Source: Bolinopsis microptera (lineage: Eukaryota > Ctenophora > Tentaculata > Lobata > Bolinopsidae). From it: a stretch of DNA of 64,000 bases. The DNA lies in contig NC_087076.1 in NCBI RefSeq assembly GCF_026151205.1, forward strand, positions 12,571,675 through 12,635,674, read 5' to 3'. Positions within the stretch are counted from its first letter, which is position 1. Each line of letters starts with the position of its first letter. Made by a program: the position numbers and the translations under genes. Of this stretch, positions 12,801 through 20,903 are shown piece after piece. The notes below the pieces were generated by a model. That model did no database searches. It was not told where the DNA came from and saw only the letters and a program-made list of their open reading frames with translations.

Positions 12801-15800
12801 TTATTTCAAATCAAGAGCTACTACCTCATTGAACTTCGTTGCCATAGGTAATCCAACGACTGGTGTGGAGGGTGTTCTTTTATATCTCGCACAGGCATCA
12901 CATTCTTTTAGCACTTGATCAATCACCTTGTTCACATTTTCACCTTGTACGTTTGCATTTTTGGTAATCTTTTTCAGATTCTCTGCTGAACAATGACCCA
13001 GCTGCTTATGAAGTTTGGTAATACTGCTGACTGTGTCATCTAGATTGACTAGATTACATTGCTCTTCTATAGCAACTTCATTATAATCCCATAGAGATAT
13101 GCCAATCAGACCTGACTCGGTTGTTATAACAGGGATCACATCTCCATCTACTTCAATCGTACTTGTACCAAGGTCTAATTTAAACCCTCGCTTTGCCATC
13201 TCTTCTTTGGAGATCAGAAATGGAATATTCCTTTGCACTATATCAGCCCAAAGGAATGTCTTCTTTCCGGCAATTATACAAGGTACTCTCACCGCATCTG
13301 CGGCAGCAATAGGGTCACTACCTCCAAAACTGTATTTTGAACGGGCGTCTGACACTTTCAGGAGTGCTTTGTCCTCTTCTGTCAGGTTATCTATGTACTC
13401 ACGAATCCATTCTTCGCCAACTACATTCTTCGAGCAAGCAGAGTCTAAAAGTGCTACCTGATGGCATTCTGCTGTCTCCATCTCTGAAATCTCTCTACAT
13501 TCATTAACATTTTCTGATCTATCTGAATGAGGACAATCTTTAATCAAATGCATTACTGATTCGCATCTATTACATCTCAACCGGGGGTTAAACTTCTGAG
13601 TTGCCCTAGAGTCGTCAGCTGTCTTATATGTCTTAGAGTACTCTTTTTTGAAACTTCTAGAGTTATCTCTTCTTCGATCATTATCTGAATATCTCTTTGG
13701 CTTGTATTCTCCTTTGCCATTATCCCTTTTGTCACGATTAAATCTTGAGATGTGATTGTTGTATGATCTGTTATTATCTGTTCTTCTCCAAGCCTTTCCT
13801 CTATTTCTCCAATTGGTGTAGTAGGCTTCCTCTTCTTCAGACATGTTATCAGGATCTGATGATGAACGTGTAGATTCTGACGATTCAGAAAAAAGTCTCT
13901 CACCATTGAATACTGGCTCTTCTTTGATGGGCGTATCACATTGTGGTCTCTTTTCAATCTCATGGATTCCTTCACCAAAGTATTTCTTGATTGAATTCAT
14001 CATATCTTCAACAACAGACTCTGTTTTAACTAACTCAACTCCAGTCATTACCAGCTTTTTGTCATTTGCTGATAAACCGGATCTTTCTAGCATGTGTAAT
14101 GCTAACACAGTTCCAGGAAGAGTTATCTTGCTAATTTTCAAGTTGGTGTTGGCTTGATCAAAGTTATTGAGAAAGCTTGACATATCTTGACTGTCCTTTC
14201 TCCTAAGATTGATAAAATCCGACCAGGATTTCATCATCTTACTGGTATCATCTTTCCTGTATGTTCTATCTAATAGCTTCATGATGTTTTGTACTCCTTC
14301 CCCGTCAAGAACATCGATGTCTTTGTTTTTTACTGCTGAGTTGAGCTTTGATACGATATTATGATCAGTGTGTTGAGATACTAGGTTGAACAAGGCATAC
14401 CCTTGCTCTGCGGGGTCTACTTTTCTGACTGCACATAATTTGTCCCACATCTCAACTTGTAGTCTCCATTCCTCATAACTCATAGATGCTTTCCATTGCG
14501 GTGGGGCTGTAAGGCGGGCTGCTGGCTGTTGGTACTGCACTTGTATTGGCTCTGGTTGCAGTACTGCTCCTTGAACATTTGATGATGTTGCTGTATCAGG
14601 TGGTGGATTACTTTCTTTTTCATCTTCACTGTTTACCATGTTTTACTGGTTAGACGGTGCAATGATAGGCAGTAATTGTAGTGTAAAAACAGCCCCACCA
14701 CTCCTATGGAGATAGATGGTTAGTCATCTTAATAAATAAATAAATGAATATAAATACAAATACAATCCATAATAGAAATAGAAACACTGCAGCGATGTGG
14801 CCCTCGCAGCTCAGTGAGAATACTAACAATATACCCAGATTAAGACCCAAAGATTCATAGTCCATGATTCAATGAGTCACCTCGTTGGCAGTCTAGATAA
14901 TCTCTGCAAAAGCTTGCGACAGAGGGGCTTGGATGGGTTTAATCTAATGCGAAACGAATTCCCCCTCGATGATCAATTTCGATGTGTGTTGCAAAAGTTA
15001 ATCTACCCCTACGACTATATAGACGGGTTTGACAGATTCGAGGAGCCAATTCCCGGTAAACCAGCGTTTTTCAACAAACTCACCGATGAAGATTTGTCTG
15101 ACGAAGATTATGACACACTCTTAAGAATTTGCAAAATCTTCAATATAACTACTTTAGGGGAACTTCACGATTTGTACTTGAGGTGAAACATTAATTACAT
15201 TTTAATGCTCTTATTTTGATAGCCTATCATGTAACCCTTTTGCGATTATACTCAAGAAATCGCATGAGTTTGATATGTAACCTTGAATTCCCTCCTTCTA
15301 GAATTTTGATAAGCTTACGAGTTGAATGATATTTTCCTGCCTAATCTAAATTCATGCTTCAGAGTGGATGTTTTGATACTAGCATCTGTCTTTGAGGACT
15401 ACAGACGGTTGGGTCTTGAAATGTTTGCTATAGATCCAGCGTATTACATAAGTTCACCAAGCTACTCGTTTGACGCTATGTTGCATCTAACGAATGTTGA
15501 GTTAGAATTGTTGACAGATGTGAACATGTATGAATTCTTTGAAAAAGGTTAGTTTCCTAATGTAGGGAGTAGATTATTTCTTCATGTTTTTCATTAATAA
15601 AAATACAGAAACCTTTTGAACTCACTTGAATATTGATTAAGGATTTTTCAGGAATGAGAGGAGGTTGCAGCACAGTTTTCAAACGTCTAGCCACAGCTAA
15701 CAACAGAGGTCTACAAAGATATAACGATCAAATGCCTCAGTCATCGATTTTCTACACAGATTGTAATAACCTGTACGGGTAAGTTTTAAAATAAATTAAC

Positions 15801-17691
15801 TGGCAAGTGTAACTCAATTAAGTGTAAATCATATTAACTACATTCTGTTTAGCCTTATCTGGTCTCTGTTACAAGGTTTGTAAACTGGATCGGGGTAGAT
15901 AAGGATGGTTAGTTTAGGTCTGCACCATGCTTTCAACCATGCACCATGCTTTCAATATCATTATTTTCCTCTGCAGGTATTGCATGCAAATGAAGCTGCC
16001 CCACAAAGATTTTAAATGGTTGACTGAGCAAGAGATATCCTCTCTGGATGTCACAAAGATCGATGTTAATGGTGATACAGGGATGATTTTGGAGGTTAGC
16101 TAAGAGTTTACTTAATTATTTCAAGACTATATAGTGTAATGTTTCTGACTTCATTACATTTATTCTAAATTTTTACAGGTTGACTTAGAATACCCTGACT
16201 CACTTCATTCGAGTCACAGAGATTATCCCTTGGCTCCGGAGAGGTTATCTATAACAAAGGATATGCTGAGTGAGGAGACGAGGCAGTTTTTTGATGATTT
16301 CAACATATCATATTCAACCCAGACCAGACTCACGCAAACTGTCTTACCTAAAACGAATTATGTCACACATGTCAAGAACTTGCTGTTTTACACACAGCAA
16401 GGACTTGTTCTCAAAAAGATACATCGAGCTGTGACATTTTACCAATCTTCTTGGATGGCTGAATATATAAAAACAAATACTATGAAGAGGATTGAAGCCC
16501 AAAACAAGTTTGAGAAGGACTTCTTTAAACTTCTGATAAACAGGTGATTATTGACAGAATCAAACAGGTTATTTTTACTAATTTCAGAAAAACGCGAATC
16601 TTTAAAATTTTGTTGCTAAATCGATAATTTCAGTGTCTTTGGCAAGACCTGTGAGAACGTTAGAAAATATCGAAAGTTTGACTTGGCAACAACTGAAAAG
16701 CAAGTCAAACGCCTCTCTCAAAGAGTTGAACTGAAGTCTGCTGTCGTTGTATCCAAAAATCTCGTCATTTTTGAGTCAAACAACCTTGAGATAACGTTAA
16801 ACAAACCTCTTTATGCAGGCATGGTAAGGTTGTTTAAACTGTATTTTAACTGTGATCGCTCTCTCAATTATACGTAATTTACTCATGTTTTCCAAAACAA
16901 ATTTATAGACAAGCTCATTTGTAACTCTGCTCATTTTTCCAGGTGATTTTGGAACTTGCAAAACTCCACATGTATCAATTTCATTATAAAGTTATGCGAC
17001 CTCTGTTTCCAGGGAAAATTGAGGTTAGTTCTACTCAAATTCTAGCTTAACAGAACAACAACAGACCATTATTCTAGATGTTCTTATTTTTCTCTATTTA
17101 AAATTAACAAATTTCAGTTGTGCTACAGTGACACGGACAGTTTTCTATACCACATACAAGAAGGCGATTTGACTGAAAAATTTTCGAGAATATCCTCAAC
17201 TTTCATGGACTTCTCAAACTACCCTGTGAATCATTGTCTCTATTCCATTCAGAATAAACTCACCCCGGGCAGGTATTATCAGTCACTAAATCAAATTAAA
17301 AATCAATGTATGATAAATTAGGGTTGAAGGCAGTCGAATTTAACTCTTTCACATTTTCAGATTCAAGGACGAAATGGCAGGTTGCGAAACCCATCAGTTT
17401 GCTGGGTGTAGAGCCAAATGCTACTCTATAGTTACAGATGAAGAACAGAAAATGGGAGCCGCGGGGGTGAAGAGAAATATGCAAAAGAGACTGAAGCATG
17501 TCGATTTTGTAGAAACAATCGCACATTCCACGTTTAAGAACATTACTCAGAACACCCTAGTATCAAAAAATCATAGAATTTTTATGAGACAATCAGAGAG
17601 AATAGCTCTAAGTTTTGTAGATATTAAGAGGGTTGTTTTAGGTAATGGAATTGACACAATTCCATACGGGTATAATGGATATGTTGATTGA
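6971..17691 (+). CDS. Protein-primed family B DNA polymerase (Polinton), split by a copia insertion
   Basis: Replicates the element by protein priming. Exons: 6971-7174, 7296-7434, 7553-7614, ~7890-8068, 8187-8240, 8339-9046, 9142-9313 continued at 14834-15182, 15363-15547, 15652-15778, 15977-16094, 16179-16543, 16634-16823, 16943-17023, 17118-17272 and 17361-17691. Motifs: a Cys/His cluster (CSICKQ...DHCH, end of exon 6), ExoI YADFEAY (8692), ExoII HNGKGYDNHF (~9215), ExoIII YLRVD (exon 7/8 junction), motif A TDCNNLYG (~15757), motif B NSVFGKT (exon 11/12 junction) and motif C YSDTDS (17124). Splice phases agree throughout except exon 3/4, where the obvious donor leaves the wrong phase; a donor at 7605 or a small lesion would explain it. 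The copia insertion interrupts exon 7 between ExoII and the palm, and the frame resumes unchanged beyond it. The group is identified with high confidence; borders of exons 3 and 4 are tentative. Confidence 0.93.
9319..9508 (-). repeat. 3' LTR of the copia element
   Basis: 190 bases, TG...CA ends on both strands, followed on its left by target duplication ATATA (9314-9318). A purine-rich tract (minus-strand GGGGTAAGA, 9509-9517) directly abuts its inner edge, as expected of a polypurine tract priming plus-strand synthesis. Confidence 0.95.
9848..9887. repeat. Poly-T tract in the copia 3' untranslated region
   Basis: About 40 consecutive T bases (A-run on the element's sense strand) between the pol stop at 10023 and the polypurine tract. 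The rest of 9518-10022 holds no gene and acts as the element's 3' untranslated stretch. Confidence 0.8.
10023..12779 (-). CDS. pol: copia Pol, C-terminal part: integrase core, reverse transcriptase, RNase H
   Basis: Same reading frame as the gag ORF upstream, separated from it by one TAA. Begins within the integrase core just after the first catalytic Asp; second Asp in LVDNGGEF, Glu in LCERNH. Reverse transcriptase follows with KARLVVRGFQE, TTIDIKAAFLQG, TVYGLNDAARAW and the catalytic box LHVDDFL (His where most copia elements have Tyr). RNase H has YSDASSMNLG, TLSAETLAF and FTDNQSLDKAL. The region between integrase and RT is acidic and spacer-like. Ends at a proper stop. All enzyme blocks look undamaged. 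Confidence 0.95.
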   Translation of the reverse strand: MIYIVDMFSRFCKARVISNKKPETVIKAFTMEWIAAGMGPPGKILVDNGGEFANNELNDLSEQLNFEICVTSAYSPWSNGLCERNHAVVDKSVLKMMYDGFPLKIALAWSINAKNTLYNVSGFSPVQIVTGQNPNFPGVSYNLLPANEGADESLSSDIQRNLNAMYLSRKAYLEAENSERVKRALKRPLRDINQDFMIGDVVFYKRPNIERWKGPAKIVGKEGKTLILRHGGLLIKAASCRIVKREYIVSDEHNQNNDDILETENSQHDEAVNLNDDQFDEAAENIEEMPIQFQVPVETEEIPTGQEIMSSSPILEIDSKIISNEQKQQLKIKYLETRLQKNDVSVGDTVKLVKEGKENEWETCTVTQKGKRLGRKDHWVKLMTTQGEEKLIDCTKTAMYKADAAIDAEPGDDHEECNVVTIPTSRHNEDVVIKAKVIELTNWKQREVYDEVKDCDQNVITTTWVITEKPSTELGVKARLVVRGFQEQNQSIEVESPTVFKNTLKVVLAIAANQQWQLTTIDIKAAFLQGNKIERNVYVIPPKEAHVEKGYLWRLRKTVYGLNDAARAWFISVKGLLINLGCTQSVLDPALFIWRTSTGFEGILVLHVDDFLVAGTKSFFDRVVKELTSNFEAGKICKSKFNYIGLSVEQTEDGILVNQHEYIRDLADVINDKEHEIYHLSTDRKLRTICGQLNWVAAQSRPDLSFMTYDLNVTKSVDPVEAVKKANKAFRRMKELNGCYNTKFSKLGDISTLKIVIYSDASSMNLGDKVSTGKGHLIVLMNEEGKISPLSWGSHKCKRVVSSTLSAETLAFKDTLDHGVYVSHLISEIYFDQFDKSMVPVIGFTDNQSLDKALRSSKHVEEKRLNVDLATIRQMQQKDEIEVKWEEGAKQLADPFTKITSNSDKLLVMLNKGEIVSI
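12801..14639 (-). CDS. gag: copia Gag, protease and N-terminal integrase
   Basis: 612 residues. The N-terminal half is Gag (WRLQVEMWDKLC, then a helical capsid region), followed by an Arg/Lys/Ser-rich stretch and a CCHC knuckle (CNRCESVMHLIKDC). The aspartic protease active site is LLDSACSKNVV. The integrase zinc domain has HKQLGH and CDAC, and the ORF stops at TAA just after the first catalytic Asp (VALDLK). The A of the start codon is the last base of the 5' LTR, so translation starts at the LTR/primer-binding-site junction. An upstream in-frame TAA within the LTR rules out an earlier start. Confidence 0.95.
   Translation of the reverse strand: MVNSEDEKESNPPPDTATSSNVQGAVLQPEPIQVQYQQPAARLTAPPQWKASMSYEEWRLQVEMWDKLCAVRKVDPAEQGYALFNLVSQHTDHNIVSKLNSAVKNKDIDVLDGEGVQNIMKLLDRTYRKDDTSKMMKSWSDFINLRRKDSQDMSSFLNNFDQANTNLKISKITLPGTVLALHMLERSGLSANDKKLVMTGVELVKTESVVEDMMNSIKKYFGEGIHEIEKRPQCDTPIKEEPVFNGERLFSESSESTRSSSDPDNMSEEEEAYYTNWRNRGKAWRRTDNNRSYNNHISRFNRDKRDNGKGEYKPKRYSDNDRRRDNSRSFKKEYSKTYKTADDSRATQKFNPRLRCNRCESVMHLIKDCPHSDRSENVNECREISEMETAECHQVALLDSACSKNVVGEEWIREYIDNLTEEDKALLKVSDARSKYSFGGSDPIAAADAVRVPCIIAGKKTFLWADIVQRNIPFLISKEEMAKRGFKLDLGTSTIEVDGDVIPVITTESGLIGISLWDYNEVAIEEQCNLVNLDDTVSSITKLHKQLGHCSAENLKKITKNANVQGENVNKVIDQVLKECDACARYKRTPSTPVVGLPMATKFNEVVALDLK
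14625..14638 (-). other. Putative primer-binding site
   Basis: Immediately inside the 5' LTR the sense strand reads TGGTAAACAGTGAA. TGG complements the CCA end of a tRNA. The site overlaps the first gag codons with no untranslated leader between LTR and gag. The matching tRNA was not identified. Confidence 0.5.
14639..14828 (-). repeat. 5' LTR of the copia element
   Basis: 190 bases appearing identical to the 3' LTR; on the sense strand it starts TGTTAGTATTCTCAC. Flanked on the right by ATATA (14829-14833). It should carry the promoter; an AT-rich stretch with TATTTATATTC is a candidate TATA region. Confidence 0.95.
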
Positions 17692-17848
17692 CTTTTTATT
17701 TGTTTGTATCTTATTTATGTTTAGGTTATACAAAATAAAAGTCGCATATTATTCGTTTATAAAATTAAAACGTAAATGATAATAACTAAATCTAAAACAA
17801 TCAACTAAATCTAAAATATCCAACTAAATCTAAAAACACCCAAGAAAA
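17692..17848. terminator. Convergent 3' ends of polB and the leftward accessory genes
   Basis: About 157 bases between the polB stop (+) and the stop of the minus-strand gene at 17849. It contains AATAAA on the plus strand near 17734 and AT-rich sequence on both sides, fitting poly(A) signals for convergent transcripts. Confidence 0.4.
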
Positions 17849-18292
17849 TTAAGATTCAATAAAATTTTTTATAGCAATACATTTTGCCTTGGCACAATAT
17901 CTGGCATTGTGTGACCTAAAACAGTTTGCATCTGGCAACACATCTGGCATCTGAAATCCTAATTCCTGTACATTTGTAACTATAGTTGTTGGTAGAATGT
18001 TTTGAATAAATTTCAAGGTAAGATCGTTGTAGGTATACACATGATATTCTTGAAATCTCCAAAATATTTCGTTCATCTTCTCGTAGGGAAACCAGCCATC
18101 ATGATAGGACAGGTTGTTGAGGTTCTTGGTGGCATACCGTATGGTTCTTTTATCAACATCATTTAGATCTCGATTCATAGGGGGTTTCACAAGGTAGTGG
18201 TTGAATTCATTGTTGATAAACATACAGCAGATTTCTTTGACGATAAAACCGCTCGGTAAAGTATATCCGTCTGTAGTGATGTAGACATTCAT
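17849..18292 (-). CDS. Conserved Polinton accessory protein, exonuclease-like fold suspected
   Basis: The frame is open from 18346, but the first ATG is at 18292, giving 147 residues. Visible pattern: SGFIVKEICCMF near the start, LVKPPM, DGWFPYEKM, and a Cys/His-rich end (FRSHNARYCAKAKC). This layout resembles a family recurring in invertebrate transposons that I associate, without proof, with RNase H-like exonucleases. It is the last gene of the leftward accessory run. A TATA box (CTATAAAGAGG, ~18351-18361) precedes it and contains the stop codon of the upstream gene. Confidence 0.5.
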   Translation of the reverse strand: MNVYITTDGYTLPSGFIVKEICCMFINNEFNHYLVKPPMNRDLNDVDKRTIRYATKNLNNLSYHDGWFPYEKMNEIFWRFQEYHVYTYNDLTLKFIQNILPTTIVTNVQELGFQMPDVLPDANCFRSHNARYCAKAKCIAIKNFIES

Positions 18293-18354
18293 GATTTGAA
18301 ACGTTCTGTAATTCGCAAAACAAGAAATGAAGTGAGAACATTTCACCTCCCTCT

Positions 18355-18759
18355 TTATAGCTTTGCTTTCTTTACTTTAACCATAGCCTCAGAAATGCAA
18401 CTGTCGTTTAAACTGTTGATGTATCTCCCAAAGTACAATGCTTGAGGAGAGCTTGTTAATAGAAAAGTTTTTCCAAGATTACAGTAAATGACAGCATCTT
18501 TTTTAAGGTCGGAACTATGAGGCAAGCTTGGCGCAAAAATTTTGTACAATGTTGGCAAGGAACCTAAAACTTCGCCTCTGGCTTTTTCAAAATGGTTCTG
18601 AACTCTATCCAATAGTGATAGCTGATGGTGTTGGTGGAGAATATCATTTTTCATTCCATCTTGACAACCAGGACAATCTGCTAATGTCCATGAAACGCAT
18701 TTTCTTATCACATTTTCTGTGAGGAAGCCAACCCAGTCAACATTATCGTAAAATGTCAT
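18355..18759 (-). CDS. Cys/His-containing accessory protein
   Basis: The frame is open from 18825 without an ATG; the first ATG is at 18759, giving 134 residues starting MTFYDNVDWVGF. It contains CPGCQDGMKNDILHQHHQ, a possible zinc site. A TATA box (CTCTATAAATGAG) lies about 45 bases upstream of that ATG and overlaps the end of the 66-residue gene before it, which supports the later start. The alternative is that this frame and the 66-residue ORF are one gene broken by a frameshift near 18,800. Its own stop codon TAA is inside the TATA box of the next gene. Function unknown. Confidence 0.5.
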   Translation of the reverse strand: MTFYDNVDWVGFLTENVIRKCVSWTLADCPGCQDGMKNDILHQHHQLSLLDRVQNHFEKARGEVLGSLPTLYKIFAPSLPHSSDLKKDAVIYCNLGKTFLLTSSPQALYFGRYINSLNDSCISEAMVKVKKAKL

Positions 18760-18796
18760 TTCAAACGAATTCAAGAATGTTTTAATGGAAATGAAC

Positions 18797-18997
18797 TCAT
18801 TTATAGAGGTTAAACTTTTCAACAAAATTTTTCACGCTTGGGTTAATATTTCGGTCAAAATACTTGTAAACACAGAAATAAAACTCTGCAAGATTCTCAG
18901 GATGATGTCTTAACCAAATACACATTAAACGTATGGTATTTTCATCGTGAAGGCATGCTTGGTCTTGATTAATTCTACAAACCGGACAAACAACCAT
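18797..18997 (-). CDS. Small Cys-rich protein
   Basis: 66 residues beginning MVVCPVCRINQDQACLHD, a CxxC with further Cys and His suggestive of a small zinc-binding module, then a helical stretch. TATA box CTATAAAAGC at about 19027-19036 lies 30-40 bases upstream. Its stop TGA directly follows TATAAA of the next gene's candidate promoter. It could be the N-terminal half of the next ORF. No family recognised. Confidence 0.5.
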   Translation of the reverse strand: MVVCPVCRINQDQACLHDENTIRLMCIWLRHHPENLAEFYFCVYKYFDRNINPSVKNFVEKFNLYK

Positions 18998-18999
18998 GT

Positions 19000-19165
19000 T
19001 GATGGAAATTACTATCTTAGATAGTAGCTTTTATAGATATCTACTAGAGAAAGTTTAGTGCAATTTTTTTTATCGTACTACACTCTATGATCTAGGACAT
19101 CAACAGTTAAGAACTGACTCATATATCTCATTAAGTCTTAAGCTTCCCTCAATATAGAAAAAAAG
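19000..19165. other. Short intergenic spacer in the accessory run
   Basis: Holds the TATA box of the 66-residue gene and the 3' end of the membrane protein gene; otherwise AT-rich with nothing further recognised. Confidence 0.5.
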
Positions 19166-19699
19166 TTAGACATCAGTGCTAATAGATCTAGGAACTTTAG
19201 AAAATTTCACTCCATTAGAAGCTTGAAGGATTTTTACCCATGATTTTATAGCCTCCTCTTTTAGATTCAAGGGAATACCTATAGCTAGCACTATCAAAAC
19301 AATATACCAATAGTTTATATTATTGTATTGTGCAATTTGGGCAGAACAATTTGTAGTACATTCTTCAATCTCATCTATAATAGGTGACAGGAAAAGCAGG
19401 CTGTTGTAGTTCATTTTGGAAGTGTCTCCAACTGATTTTGTTAAATTCATAGACTTTCCATCAATTTCAAATCCAATCCAGGAAAATGTGAATGTTGATT
19501 GATTTATTGCCGCCTCAAAAACAGTCAAGTTTTCTCCCTGGTTCAAATATAGATTTACGATTTTCTGTGACCTAAACAAATGAGCACTTTGATTTACACC
19601 CTCAAAGTAAAAATAATCTTGCTGGCCGTTTAAGTTAACAGGAAACTTGAATACAAAAGTAAGGGTTGAGATGAAATGGAAAACTACTTGGAGATTCAT
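19166..19699 (-). CDS. Candidate type I membrane glycoprotein
   Basis: 177 residues. Residues 1-24 look like a cleavable signal peptide (MNLQVVFHFISTLTFVFKF). The ectodomain (about 25-128) carries five N-glycosylation sequons: N36-QS, N57-LT, N66-QS, N85-LT and N117-CS, with a close Cys pair at C114/C118. A transmembrane helix (YWYIVLIVLAIGIPL, about 130-144) is followed by a ~30-residue tail. I recognise no family. The gene sits among Polinton accessory genes under its own TATA box (CTATATAAAGC, ~19734-19744), right after the stop of the upstream gene. A surface or envelope-like role is inference from topology only. Confidence 0.6.
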   Translation of the reverse strand: MNLQVVFHFISTLTFVFKFPVNLNGQQDYFYFEGVNQSAHLFRSQKIVNLYLNQGENLTVFEAAINQSTFTFSWIGFEIDGKSMNLTKSVGDTSKMNYNSLLFLSPIIDEIEECTTNCSAQIAQYNNINYWYIVLIVLAIGIPLNLKEEAIKSWVKILQASNGVKFSKVPRSISTDV

Positions 19700-19744
19700 T
19701 TTTCCTGGTTTTCAATATAGTTTGTGACACATGCTTTATATAGC

Positions 19745-20842
19745 CTAATTAGAAGCATTGTATCTGTTATATGTATCTCTGGCTAACTTGATAGAGTCCT
19801 TGATAATTGTGAAGAGGTTAATAACATCACCCCGCTTATTTCTAAGAATATTTTTTGCATTTGATGGTGAGGCCGTTTGTAGCTGCTCCACCACACGTCG
19901 TTGTTCATTTGTTACCTGATCTCGCTGTGGTTGACAAATTGGTAGAATACCAAATGACAAGCTAAGTAGTAGATTCTGCAGTGTCGGTAAATGATTTTGA
20001 ATTAATTCATCAATCTGATGGTTATTGATTAATTTTTGAATTTGAAAAATTTCCTCCATTGTTGTGCAATTAAATATCGCTTTTGTGAGACTACTCAAAT
20101 CTTCGTCATCATCTTTCACAGCTTGAAGTTGTTCTGAGAGAAGTTTTATTTTTCTTTTGCATTCTCGTTCGAAATCATCCATTGCCTTTTCATGTGCATC
20201 ATTCAAATCTTTAGTAGCTTTGACATGCGACTCTCGTATCTTACCAACTCTTTCATCGTATTCAGCCTTCATTTCATTACCAAAGTCACGCAATTTATCT
20301 CTATAATTCTCTTTTAGAGAATCTATTCTTTCTTCGTGCTTCTTTTTTAAATCTGTGATCTTCTTTTGACATATGTTTTCAAATTGCTTTTTAGAAGCTA
20401 AACACTCTTCATACAATTTCTTGTAGTCAATACTATCAATACTATCAACCACTGTTAGACCATCATCAGATTGTCCATCATTGTCATAGCTGTCAACTAC
20501 CTGAAGTCCTTTATCTCCTTGTCCATCATCATCAAAACTATCGACAATTTTCAGATTATCGTCAGCTTGTCCATCGTATGTTTGTGGAGTAGGATAAGTT
20601 TTGATTTCATAGTCTCTAGGTTTCTCTTTAGGATGATTATGTTTAGTTACTGGTGCTAAATCACGTTTTTTAGCATCTGGGTGAGATGTGTTATATCCTC
20701 TAGATCGTTTACTCGAAGATGATGAACCATGTGAGTGGTTAACCAACATGAGTTTCGGTTCTGGATGAGCAAGGCTTTTGTGTTGATACAATGTAGCGTT
20801 TGTTGGGTAAGATTTCCCACACTTATCACATTGTAAACTCAT
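19745..20842 (-). CDS. Zinc-finger, acidic-repeat, coiled-coil accessory protein
   Basis: 365 residues. An N-terminal C2H2 finger (C5, C8, H21, H26) is followed by a basic Ser-rich stretch with a likely nuclear signal, then three acidic repeats of the type DGQ.D..L.VVDS (about 95-140), a long charged coiled coil (about 145-250) and a conserved-looking C-terminal domain including SLSFGILPICQPQRDQ and a helical end. The C-terminal domain resembles hypothetical proteins I associate with invertebrate Polintons. It is divergently arranged with the integrase, 61 bases apart. TATA box CTATAAATACCC is ~30 bases upstream. Possible DNA-binding or scaffold role (inference). Confidence 0.65.
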   Translation of the reverse strand: MSLQCDKCGKSYPTNATLYQHKSLAHPEPKLMLVNHSHGSSSSSKRSRGYNTSHPDAKKRDLAPVTKHNHPKEKPRDYEIKTYPTPQTYDGQADDNLKIVDSFDDDGQGDKGLQVVDSYDNDGQSDDGLTVVDSIDSIDYKKLYEECLASKKQFENICQKKITDLKKKHEERIDSLKENYRDKLRDFGNEMKAEYDERVGKIRESHVKATKDLNDAHEKAMDDFERECKRKIKLLSEQLQAVKDDDEDLSSLTKAIFNCTTMEEIFQIQKLINNHQIDELIQNHLPTLQNLLLSLSFGILPICQPQRDQVTNEQRRVVEQLQTASPSNAKNILRNKRGDVINLFTIIKDSIKLARDTYNRYNASN

Positions 20843-20903
20843 TTTTAAAATTACAGTGAACTCTGGGTATTTATAGACAAGAAATATATCATGTAAAACA
20901 GAA
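20843..20903. promoter_or_regulatory. Divergent promoter between the zinc-finger gene and integrase
   Basis: Only 61 bases separate the two start codons. The minus-strand TATA (CTATAAATACCC, about 20864-20875) is clear. On the plus side only a weak AAATATATC is seen. Confidence 0.55.

Larger units (their letters stand above)
9319..14828 (-). mobile_element. Ty1/copia LTR retrotransposon inside polB
   Basis: A complete 5.5-kb element in minus orientation. Its two 190-bp LTRs (9319-9508 and 14639-14828) appear identical base for base and have TG...CA ends. The 5-bp target duplication ATATA is at 9314-9318 and 14829-14833. Gag-protease-integrase-reverse transcriptase-RNase H order is the copia order. 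Identical LTRs indicate a recent insertion; the only visible lesion is one in-frame TAA at 12801-12803. Confidence 0.97.

Noticed and set aside
13099-13461. 120-codon plus-strand ORF
   Set aside because: Antisense shadow of copia gag-protease.
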